Assembly: GCA_043801445.1 (NCBI GenBank)
Contig: JAZDMB010000003.1
Coordinates: 1-64,000, forward strand
Direction: 5' to 3'
Length of the DNA stretch: 64,000 nt
Source: JAZDFP01 sp043801445
Lineage (GTDB): Bacteria; Planctomycetota; MHYJ01; JACQXL01
Part shown: one piece after another, positions 51,426-58,933 of the stretch
Position numbering within the stretch: the stretch's first letter is position 1
Layout: each line of letters starts with the position of its first letter
Notes under the pieces: model-generated
Databases searched by the model: none
What the model saw: the letters and a program-made list of their open reading frames with translations, nothing else
Told to the model about the DNA's origin: nothing
Made by a program: the position numbers and the translations under genes

Positions 51426-52331
51426 ATGGTAAAATCTACAATCAACGCTGAAATTATAGCCAACAAACCCTTACAGACGATTAAACCAACGGGCAAATCA
51501 AAATATTTCCGGATGAGTCTTTCTTTAAAAGCGCCGATTAAACATATTATACCGGGCCAATTCATTAATCTCAGACTGGTTTCTTCATATAAACTGCTGC
51601 TTCGCCGTCCTTTTACTATATTTAATGCCATAAAAAAGAACGGCCAGTATCGCATTATAGAAATTATTTATCAGGTGGTTGGGAAGGGGACTCGTCTTAT
51701 GTCATCAATGAAACGAGGCGAGCAAATAAATGTTTTGGGGCCTTTAGGCAACGGCTTCACGATAAATAAAAAAGCCGATGTTTCCTTTCTGGTTGCCGGA
51801 GGTATCGGTATCGCCGGTTTATATCTGTTATTCAAAGAATTAGTTTCTCGCAAACGCGCCAGGGTTTATCTATTTATCGGCGCCAAGACCAAAAGTGACT
51901 TATGCCTATTACCTGATTTAAGACGTCTGACCAATAACATTATTGTTTCTACTGAAGACGGCTCATCAGGTGCTAAAGGGTTTATCACCACAGAATTAGA
52001 AAACTTCCTGAATAACTACATACTACATACTACATACTCCATACTTACTATTTACTCCTGCGGTCCTTTAGGAATGAGCGAAGCAATCAGGAAATTCTCA
52101 GTATCAAAAAACATTCCCGCGCAAATCTCATTAGAAGAACGAATGGGTTGTGGCATAGGGTTATGCCGGGTCTGTGTCTGCCGCACCATATCCAAAAAGC
52201 CATCTGATGCTGTTCCGAAGTTACGGAGTGGCGAAGGGCAGTCTGATTCAAAAGGGTGGGGATATTCAACGGTTTGTAAAGACGGACCTGTCTTTGATGC
52301 CAGCCAGTTATTTCCAATTCAGAATCACTAA
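51426..52331 (+). CDS. pyrK: dihydroorotate dehydrogenase electron-transfer subunit PyrK
   Basis: 301 aa (usual about 250-280). This iron-sulfur flavoprotein passes electrons from PyrD to NAD+ in pyrimidine synthesis. FAD motif LLRRPFTIFN, then LVAGGIGIAGLYLLF for NAD, and [2Fe-2S] Cys in GCGIGLCRVCVC with the last Cys in STVCKDGPVFDA. Two in-frame insertions are evident: NYILHTTYSILT from a TACATACTACATAC tract before YSCGPLGM, and about 16 residues (SDAVPKLRSGEGQSDS) from a palindrome between the third and fourth Fe-S cysteines. pyrD is not adjacent. A related NADPH-dependent oxidoreductase subunit is possible. Confidence 0.88.
   Translation: MVKSTINAEIIANKPLQTIKPTGKSKYFRMSLSLKAPIKHIIPGQFINLRLVSSYKLLLRRPFTIFNAIKKNGQYRIIEIIYQVVGKGTRLMSSMKRGEQINVLGPLGNGFTINKKADVSFLVAGGIGIAGLYLLFKELVSRKRARVYLFIGAKTKSDLCLLPDLRRLTNNIIVSTEDGSSGAKGFITTELENFLNNYILHTTYSILTIYSCGPLGMSEAIRKFSVSKNIPAQISLEERMGCGIGLCRVCVCRTISKKPSDAVPKLRSGEGQSDSKGWGYSTVCKDGPVFDASQLFPIQNH
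52014..52055. repeat. TACATACTACATAC tract inserted in frame in pyrK
   Basis: Short-period tract, CTACATACTACATACTACAT and similar, directly before the conserved CGPLGM codons. Related to the tract at 2497-2560 on the opposite strand. Confidence 0.78.
52205..52252. repeat. GC-rich palindromic insertion in pyrK
   Basis: TGTTCCGAAGTTACGGAG and GGCGAAGGGCAGTCTGATTC lie between the codons of the third and fourth Fe-S ligands, where PyrK normally has a short loop. Confidence 0.65.
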
Positions 52332-52384
52332 AGTTGAGGCTGTTGACACCCTCCGGGTGCAAGCATCATGCAGTAGTTCCATTC

Positions 52385-52570
52385 GGGACAAAGTCAATAG
52401 ACTCACCCTGAACTCAGTGAAGGGTCTCCCGCCTTTGGCGAGGCTCGCCCTCACGGGCGGCAAAACTGTGAGATCCTTCGTCTTTCAGACTCAGGATGAC
52501 CCGTTGGGTCAGATTCTTCGCGGAGTTTATCCCGCGCTTCTAGCGGGGCTCAGGATGTGTCCCACTAAAC
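52385..52570. repeat. degraded CACCCTGAACTCAGTGAAGG-type repeat
   Basis: Resembles 5352-5474 and 45524-45641: AGACTCACCCTGAACTCAG, GAGATCCTTCGTCTTTCAG, AGATTCTTCGCGGAGTTTAT. Together with the 44-bp array and its tail it fills the gap between pyrK and the PIN operon; no gene is seen from 52332 to 53253. Confidence 0.75.
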
Positions 52571-52601
52571 GCTAAAATTTCTAATCAGGGTGGAGGTAAC
52601 T

Positions 52602-53030
52602 CAGCAGATACTACCCCCTAACTCAGTGGAGGGGTGTTGACAATCCAGCAGATACCACCCCCTAACTCAGTGGAGGGGTGTTGACAATCCAGCAGATACC
52701 ATCTACTACCTCAGGGGATATGGTTGGATACCTCAGCAGATACCATCTACTACCTCAGGAGAGATGGGTTAATAATCCAGCAGATACCACCTACTATCTT
52801 AGGGGATATAGTCAGGTGCCTCAACGGATACCATCTACTACCTCAGGGTATGTGTGTTAATAATCCAGCAGATACCGCCTACTATCTCAGGAGATATGGT
52901 CAGATACTTCAGCAGATACCGTCTACTATCTTAGGAGAGGTGGTCAGGTACCTCAGCAGACGCCACCTACTACCTCAGGAGATATGGGTTACCAATCCAG
53001 CAGATACCATCTACTGGGGCAGTAGAGGGG
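52602..53030. repeat. 44-bp tandem repeat, about 10 units
   Basis: The marker CAGCAGATACC recurs at 52602, 52646, 52690, 52734, 52778, 52822, 52866, 52910, 52954 and 52998, an exact 44-bp spacing. Units diverge and roughly alternate AATCCAGCAG and CCTCAGCAG forms, hinting at an 88-bp higher-order unit. 44 is not a multiple of 3, so it is not a protein repeat. The tail to 53253 has no recognisable feature except GTGTCCCCCGAATTA at 53230. Confidence 0.93.
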
Positions 53031-53253
53031 GTATACCCCCCCCTGCCTGTATAAGTGGTTGATTTATAATAAGTTGTAATAACGGAAATAGCCGAAAATG
53101 GTGGTTTGGGGGGTCAGAATTAGTGTGGATTAGGTAAGGTGTCCCAATGTCTCGTCTGTGCGGATATCCCCGCCGGAATCTGGATGTAGAAAGGTGTCTG
53201 AAGGCATGGTGTTTTAATAATTATGAATTAGGGTGTCCCCCGAATTATGGCGT

Positions 53254-53913
53254 TTAGTTTATAGATATATCCATTAATGGTATAATTTCATAGACGAGTT
53301 TATCCCGTTTTAATTCAATCCGCGGACCATAAATATGCTTATCATTTGAAATAAGAGGGAAAGATTTAATTCTGGAAAATATTATTAGATTAATGTCCTT
53401 TTCTCCCGGAAGAGGTTGCTCGGTTTTAAGTAGTCCTTGTTTACTACCGTCTGATTCAAGTTGTATATAAAACCGTTTGACCTGATTTATATCATTTCTA
53501 TCTGCTTCAAAAATATCACTAGTAAACCAATCATGATTTTCAAATGCCAAAAAGTTTGCATTCATCTTTTCTATTAATTTTAATTCTAAGTCTTCAGGGA
53601 ATGGTTCACCTCTCGGGAGTCCTAATTGATTCCGTAAATCTTGGTATGTTATCTGTTTTTTAAGTTCTCTACTGAGAGCGTCAGGCACTTCTTCATAAAT
53701 CATTTGGATAGTAATAATTTTACGCCGTGAGTTATTTCTTACAAAATCAAACATCTCTATGCTTTTATTGGTAAAAGAAATTTTCCCTGTATGGTCCATA
53801 CATTTTAAAATAATTACTTGCCCTGAAGCAGAAGTTTCCGTTAGATTAAAACAGTAGTAGACAATACAATTGGCATCAAGAAGAAATGTTTTATACCGTT
53901 TTAATGATGGCAT
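53254..53913 (-). CDS. PIN-like domain nuclease, third gene of an unknown operon
   Basis: 219 aa. PIN-fold pattern: Asp13 in FLLDANCIVYYC, acidic residues near 74 (MIYEEVPD), Asp173 in EKDINLIIFSRIK and Asp191 in PLISNDKHI. PIN proteins are Mg-dependent RNases, often toxins, but this one is larger than the usual 130-150 aa and its two partners do not look like a standard antitoxin. It begins 1 bp after the middle gene. Assignment rests on motifs only. Confidence 0.65.
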   Translation of the reverse strand: MPSLKRYKTFLLDANCIVYYCFNLTETSASGQVIILKCMDHTGKISFTNKSIEMFDFVRNNSRRKIITIQMIYEEVPDALSRELKKQITYQDLRNQLGLPRGEPFPEDLELKLIEKMNANFLAFENHDWFTSDIFEADRNDINQVKRFYIQLESDGSKQGLLKTEQPLPGEKDINLIIFSRIKSFPLISNDKHIYGPRIELKRDKLVYEIIPLMDISIN

Positions 53914-53914
53914 A

Positions 53915-54385
53915 TTACGAAGCTAAATCAGAAACTTTTAAATCTTTAAGGCGAGGGAATATCTTTAATTGTGCGGACTTGTCTTCAATGATGTAAAACC
54001 GGTCTTTATATAATTGTAGATTAATCTTAGAGAACCCCTTTTCATCTTCTTTTATTGAATCGATAGACCACTGGATATCTCTGACCCATTGTTTAATTAA
54101 CCCCTGAATTTCCTTATGAGATAAGTTTGATAAATTTAATAGTTTCAATATGCGCTCTAAGTAACGCAGACTCCCCCTTATAAAGACCTGGTTGTAGGAT
54201 ACAGGAAATTCTTCAATCTTTTTTATATAGAGATTAATTTTTTCTCTAGAGATAATATTATTTTCCTCTAACTTGCTAATGAAGTTAGTAAAGTTTTTAT
54301 TTATGTTCTTGAGCGAAATTTCAATAGGGAAAAACATTGAGGATGTTTCTGGTACCCATTGTTCTTTTACAGCAGTTCCATTCAT
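53915..54385 (-). CDS. hypothetical protein, middle gene of the PIN operon
   Basis: 156 aa, soluble, mostly helical and charged (ISLKNINKNFTNFISKLEENNIISREKINLYIKKIEE, SLRYLERILKLLNLSN, IQGLIKQWVRDIQWSIDS). No domain recognised. It lies 3 bp after the upstream gene and 1 bp before the PIN gene, so the three are almost certainly expressed together. It could bridge or restrain the nuclease; this is inference from position only. Confidence 0.6.
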   Translation of the reverse strand: MNGTAVKEQWVPETSSMFFPIEISLKNINKNFTNFISKLEENNIISREKINLYIKKIEEFPVSYNQVFIRGSLRYLERILKLLNLSNLSHKEIQGLIKQWVRDIQWSIDSIKEDEKGFSKINLQLYKDRFYIIEDKSAQLKIFPRLKDLKVSDLAS

Positions 54386-54388
54386 AAG

Positions 54389-55021
54389 TTACTTTTTCTC
54401 AAATATTTCTTTTATGATTTTATCTAATTCAACTATTGTTTCGTCTGATAACTTTTTAACTTCCTCAGTTTGTCGGGTAGTATCCACCACATTTATATCC
54501 TTATGCCTATGTAATTGAATTCCTAATTTTGATGAGTTCAAATCAACAGGAGTTAACCGTAAATCAAAATGGTCATTAGTATCACCGTAAAAGATTCTTG
54601 TAGAAGTAGAAATAACTTTATTTTTTACTTTATCTTCAAATGTTTTCTTATCTTTCAGGAAGTTATCCGAGATAAATTGCGAGGTATTAAAATTATCGGC
54701 AAAATCTAATCGGCAGAAAATATTTATTCCAATAGCCTTAATTGCCAGGGTCGGTAAAATCGTTACAAGTGATATAAAGTTAGAAAAATCTCTTTCCTTA
54801 AAACTACTGTTATTTTCGTCAGTAAATTCTAACCGAATTGGTTGGAAAGTAACCTTAGTTTTTTTAGTTTGATTACCTAATAAAATTACCGCATTTTCTA
54901 TTTGGGTAACTATATCAAAACCACCAGATTCCTTAATATTATCAAGAGAAACCTTTTCTAACGAACAAGGGTCGTATAATAGTATAATTGAAACGTGTTG
55001 AGGAATTACGGTGAAGTTCAT
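54389..55021 (-). CDS. hypothetical protein, first gene of the PIN operon
   Basis: 210 aa, soluble alpha/beta. It starts MNFTVIPQHVSIILLYDP and has a central IENAVILLGNQTKKTKVTFQPIRLEF, a hydrophobic stretch FISLVTILPTLAIKAIGINIFCRLD and a charged C-terminal helix (EEVKKLSDETIVELDKIIKEIFEKK). Family not recognised. First gene behind a good promoter. Base composition is A/T-rich compared with the neighbouring metabolic genes, compatible with acquisition. Confidence 0.6.
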   Translation of the reverse strand: MNFTVIPQHVSIILLYDPCSLEKVSLDNIKESGGFDIVTQIENAVILLGNQTKKTKVTFQPIRLEFTDENNSSFKERDFSNFISLVTILPTLAIKAIGINIFCRLDFADNFNTSQFISDNFLKDKKTFEDKVKNKVISTSTRIFYGDTNDHFDLRLTPVDLNSSKLGIQLHRHKDINVVDTTRQTEEVKKLSDETIVELDKIIKEIFEKK

Positions 55022-55040
55022 ATATTGATTATAATTTTAT

Positions 55041-55069
55041 TATGATAATTATTGTAAGTTACAAGGTCA
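55041..55069 (-). promoter_or_regulatory. promoter of the PIN operon
   Basis: On the minus strand, TTGACC (55064-55069) in TATTTTCTTGACCTT, 17-bp spacer, TATCAT (55041-55046), about 20 bp before the first start codon. Confidence 0.6.
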
Positions 55070-55263
55070 AGAAAATACCATAAAAATTTGTGTAAATCTT
55101 GTGACACTTAATTCTTATGATTACTTAGTAATTCCGGGGACATTTTAGAGCACTTTATTAACATTCAGTATAAACTCCGCCTCCCGTAGGGACTCAATTC
55201 CCAATAATTATGTATGGCCTGCCCGCCTTAGGAGGGCGCCTCTGGAGGACTCATCTCAAGTCG

Positions 55264-55282
55264 GTATGGTGTCCCCCGAATT
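55264..55282. repeat. GTATGGTGTCCCCCGAATTA short repeat
   Basis: The same string recurs as GGTGTCCCCCGAATTATGG at 53230-53248 and GTATGGTGTTCCCCGAATTC at 56718-56737, always at gene boundaries of the 53-57 kb accessory stretch. Confidence 0.7.
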
Positions 55283-55299
55283 AATATTTTTATTATAAC

Positions 55300-56667
55300 C
55301 TAAAATATCTTGTCTTTAATTAATGATTTTATCCACGAGAATATAGCAATTAGAATACCTATGGTTGGGAAAATTAAAATAAGAAGCAATCCTATCTTCC
55401 AATCTCCTTCAATTGGCTTAGGCATCCGATAAGTTATGAAAATAAGAAGAGAGCTTAAAATGCAAGACAACATGGGAGCGCCAACACAATACAGAAGAAT
55501 CTGTCCAAATTTTTTCCATCCCCTTGATTCAATTTGTTTGTATTGCATCACTTTGTAAAAGCGAATAAATCCAAAGTATACTATTAGTAGAGCAATCATA
55601 TTTAAAGCTGGTATGAACATAAAATAAATCCACCATGAGCAGTTAATCCACAATGATGGATGAATAGCAAAATAAAATTCTACCAAGAAACTAAGAACTA
55701 CTGCATATGCAAAATATATAAGTGAGCATAGGAAAGGATAGAAAAACAATGGTATAATCCAAAAATAATGGAACCACCTAACTCCAAAAACGGTTAGTTT
55801 ATTGTTACCTAAGTCTAAATCTTTTTCTGGAGAATAGATTTTTCCACCAAGGATTCCACCCAAAATACTGGTGAGCACTAAAGATAATAATAAAATAAAA
55901 GAATAAAGTTGGCCGGAAATGTTTCCAATCATAACATCACTGCCCATAATAACTGATGCAATTAAAAGACCACCCCAGATAAGCATATAAATAATGTTTG
56001 ATAATATCCCTGCTAAAATTCCTTTTCTTCTGGCTATAAACCCAGCTATACCAGCAGCAAAAAAGGTCATTACAACGGTAGCAATAAAAGAAATTATAGA
56101 TGAAGATTCATAATTCTCGATAGCAGTATCAATGCTTATTTCTTGAGTTATGTGTAATATACGAGGTATAACAAACGATGATGCATGACTCAGACAAGAA
56201 CCTAATATTAAACCAAAGAAAGCAGCGCCAATAATCCTTTTAACAGAAGTTTTTACTTCCTCGTCTATAATGCTCTCGCGAGTGGCATTATTATTTTTTA
56301 TAATCTCAAATTCAGCGTCTTTAATAATATCTCCTGAAGGTAACATTGTTATTTTTCCCTCTCTTTCTTTCTTGGGTTTTTTAAAGAATATAAATGAGCC
56401 CAGGAAAATAATTGCAACACCGATATCAATAATACTCCAAAAACCCTTAGTAAAATGGATTGGTATAATAGGATTAAATAATAATGCTATAATGCCCAGA
56501 AGCCATAGCCAACCATGTTTCCCAATGCTGTAGGAGAGCCAAGCTCCATATACCCCAACGCCACAAACGATAAATCTAAGAACGGTATAATAACCATAAG
56601 GTTGCTTATCCAATGACAAGAAAAGCATAATTATGGCAACTATTCTTGCCAACGTAAATAATATCAT
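55300..56667 (-). CDS. multi-spanning membrane protein, DUF6804-like N-terminus
   Basis: 455 aa with about 11 predicted membrane helices. Residues 1-95 resemble small DUF6804-type membrane proteins (YYTVLRFIVCGVGVYGAW, WLWLLGIIALLFNPIIPIHF, IIDIGVAIIFL). A short cytoplasmic linker (about 95-140) follows, then a glycine-rich helix bundle (ILGGILGGKIY) and further helices. No transport or enzyme motif seen. Transcribed from the minus strand between the PIN operon and the TPR gene, bounded on both sides by GTGTCCCC repeats, so its relation to its neighbours is unclear. Confidence 0.65.
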   Translation of the reverse strand: MILFTLARIVAIIMLFLSLDKQPYGYYTVLRFIVCGVGVYGAWLSYSIGKHGWLWLLGIIALLFNPIIPIHFTKGFWSIIDIGVAIIFLGSFIFFKKPKKEREGKITMLPSGDIIKDAEFEIIKNNNATRESIIDEEVKTSVKRIIGAAFFGLILGSCLSHASSFVIPRILHITQEISIDTAIENYESSSIISFIATVVMTFFAAGIAGFIARRKGILAGILSNIIYMLIWGGLLIASVIMGSDVMIGNISGQLYSFILLLSLVLTSILGGILGGKIYSPEKDLDLGNNKLTVFGVRWFHYFWIIPLFFYPFLCSLIYFAYAVVLSFLVEFYFAIHPSLWINCSWWIYFMFIPALNMIALLIVYFGFIRFYKVMQYKQIESRGWKKFGQILLYCVGAPMLSCILSSLLIFITYRMPKPIEGDWKIGLLLILIFPTIGILIAIFSWIKSLIKDKIF

Positions 56668-56766
56668 AAGATTATATCTTATATTCCAGGGATATAATAC
56701 CTAATTATTAGGATTCAGTATGGTGTTCCCCGAATTCCCCGATTTACGGTTATTTGATAATTCGGA

Positions 56767-57936
56767 TTATTTAGATATTAAATCGAATAATTTATTAGCC
56801 AGTTCTTTATTCAAGTCTTTAAGAATCTTGTATTCTTCTAATGCACTACTGCGGTCACCAATAAAAAGATAGCCAACCCCAAGAATAGAATGTGCCTCGG
56901 CATAATCAGGTCTGATACGAATGGCTTCTTTACATGATTCTATTGACTTCTCGTTATCCCCTAACTTTCCATAGGCAAGCCCAAAACCATAATGTGCCCT
57001 GGCAAAATCAGGCTTGATACGGATGGCTTCTTTGTAGGATTCTATTGCTTTCTGGTAATCCTTCAACCCATAATAAGCAAACCCAAGACCGCAATGTGCA
57101 TCGGCATCATCAGGGCTGATACGAATGGCTTGTTTGTATGATTCTATTGACTTCTGGTAATCTTTCATTTCTCTATAGGTAACACCAAGATTGCAGTGTG
57201 CCTTGGCATAATCAGGATTGATACGAATGGCTTGTTTGTATGATTCTATTGACTTCTGGTAATCTTTCATTTCTCCATAGGCATACCCAATATTATAATG
57301 TGCATAGACATAATCAGGCTTGATGTGGATGGCTTCTTTGAATGACTCTATCGCCTTTTTGTAATCCCCTGAGTTGTTATAGGCATTCCCAAGATTATAA
57401 TGTGCCTCGGTTAAATCAGGCTTGATACGAATGGCTTGTTTGCATGATTCTATCGCCTTTTTGTAATCACCTGAGTTGTTATAGTCATTCCCAAGATTAG
57501 AGTATGCCGCGGCATAATCAGGCTTAATGCGAATGGCTTCTTTGAATGATTCAATTGCCTTCTGGTAATCTTTCGTTTCTCCATAGGCACACCCAATATT
57601 ATAATGTGCATAGACATAATCAGGCTTAATACTGATAGCCGCTTTATAGGATTCTATCGCCTTTTCATAATTTCCTGATTCTGCATAGGTATATCCAAGA
57701 TTAAAGTGTGCCTCGGCATAATCAGGCTTAATACGAATGGCTTGTTTGTATGATTCTATTGCCTGCTTTAACTCACCCCGCATCCTGTGCTCTTCACCTT
57801 TGAAGAAATAGAAATAAGCATCTCTGACTTCGGTCAGTGCATTAAGTCCTCTGACGACAAGTTCTTTCCGTGCCTTCGGGTCGAACCGTGTTAAAGCAGA
57901 TGAGATTTTAACAAGTGATTTTTCGTATTCAATCAT
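56767..57936 (-). CDS. TPR-repeat protein
   Basis: 389 aa. After a 50-residue helical head, about ten 34-residue TPRs follow, with consensus AHYNLGxAYxExKDYQKAIESYKQAIRIKPDYA. The repeats are highly regular, suggesting recent internal duplication. No signal peptide, so it is cytoplasmic: a protein-protein scaffold. It starts 1 bp after the J-domain-like gene, forming the end of the sigma-kinase-J-TPR run. Confidence 0.88.
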   Translation of the reverse strand: MIEYEKSLVKISSALTRFDPKARKELVVRGLNALTEVRDAYFYFFKGEEHRMRGELKQAIESYKQAIRIKPDYAEAHFNLGYTYAESGNYEKAIESYKAAISIKPDYVYAHYNIGCAYGETKDYQKAIESFKEAIRIKPDYAAAYSNLGNDYNNSGDYKKAIESCKQAIRIKPDLTEAHYNLGNAYNNSGDYKKAIESFKEAIHIKPDYVYAHYNIGYAYGEMKDYQKSIESYKQAIRINPDYAKAHCNLGVTYREMKDYQKSIESYKQAIRISPDDADAHCGLGFAYYGLKDYQKAIESYKEAIRIKPDFARAHYGFGLAYGKLGDNEKSIESCKEAIRIRPDYAEAHSILGVGYLFIGDRSSALEEYKILKDLNKELANKLFDLISK

Positions 57937-57937
57937 A

Positions 57938-58825
57938 TCAGTATGCTAAACCTCCGATTATCTTCCTGTAATCGGCAACAAGTTCATCAAGTCTTGCTTG
58001 ATTCTCGGCTATCTCTTCCTTTATATTGGCAGCAAGTTTCTGTAATAGGTCTCTATCTTCCTTCTCGGCTTGGTCAACCTTTTCTTTTAATTTGTATGTT
58101 TCACTTGCTTTCAAGTCCTCTAACTCAGCACGCAGTTTTGCAATGATACCCAGAAAGATTTTGTGGTCTTCTTTCAACCTATCAATCTTCTCTTTGGGAG
58201 TTTCTTTGGCTATTTTCTCTTCTCGCTCCGCCTGCCTCATATACTTTTTGAGTGTCTCTAAGTCACCATTTTTATATGCTTCATTTATGGCTACGAAAAT
58301 CTTGTGGAACTCTTTCCGCTGTTTGTTATCCTTCGCCATATCGGGATGGAATCTTCGTGCAAGTTTACGATATAATGTTTTGCATTCTTGTTGGGCTTCA
58401 TCGTCCGAAGGCTTTCCCTTTTCTTCTTCTAAATGTTTCCTGTATTCTTCCGATGACTCAAATGCTTCACTTTCTAAACCATCAACCTTGTGTCGCTCTT
58501 GAGAAAACTTCTCATCCACTTCATCTTCTATGGCTTTTAAATCTTCCTGAGAAACACTTTTACCTTGCGCAATCTCAATCCTGCGCTGATACTCCTTTAT
58601 TTTCAATTTGAGTTTATCCAGTTTTACATAAAGCAACCCGATTCTGGAATTGTACTCACCCAGAAACACATTTAGTGTAATCTTTATATCTTGAATTTGG
58701 ATTGATAGTTCTGATAGTTCCTTTTCCTTTTCTGATACACGGGTTTCCCAGTCAGAGATTTCTTTCTGAACATCACTTGTAATAGGAACTATTTCAGACC
58801 TTATCATATTCTTTTTATGCTCCAT
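57938..58825 (-). CDS. coiled-coil protein with central J domain
   Basis: 295 aa. A J domain lies about 145-195: CKTLYRKLARRFHPDMAKDN with the HPD motif at 160-162, and IFVAINEAYKNGDLETLKKYM. It is flanked by long charged coiled coils (about 20-85 and 200-285). J domains stimulate DnaK ATPase; here there is no zinc finger or substrate domain, so the coiled coils or the adjacent TPR protein may choose the client. Start M1 (or M7) follows a repeat-containing gap of 108 bp after the kinase gene. Confidence 0.82.
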   Translation of the reverse strand: MEHKKNMIRSEIVPITSDVQKEISDWETRVSEKEKELSELSIQIQDIKITLNVFLGEYNSRIGLLYVKLDKLKLKIKEYQRRIEIAQGKSVSQEDLKAIEDEVDEKFSQERHKVDGLESEAFESSEEYRKHLEEEKGKPSDDEAQQECKTLYRKLARRFHPDMAKDNKQRKEFHKIFVAINEAYKNGDLETLKKYMRQAEREEKIAKETPKEKIDRLKEDHKIFLGIIAKLRAELEDLKASETYKLKEKVDQAEKEDRDLLQKLAANIKEEIAENQARLDELVADYRKIIGGLAY

Positions 58826-58933
58826 AAAATCTTCTAATAATTAGAAAGCAATTTCGTATATAATCTGGGGACGTAATACTAATTTCTTAATCTGTATTGC
58901 CTGCCCGCCTCTAGCGGGTCTGTATCTTTTTAC

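Noticed and set aside
52678..53062. Open frames of 60 and 112 codons in the 44-bp array
   Set aside because: They only read through tandem repeats whose period is not a multiple of three. There is no ribosome site and no non-repeat domain.
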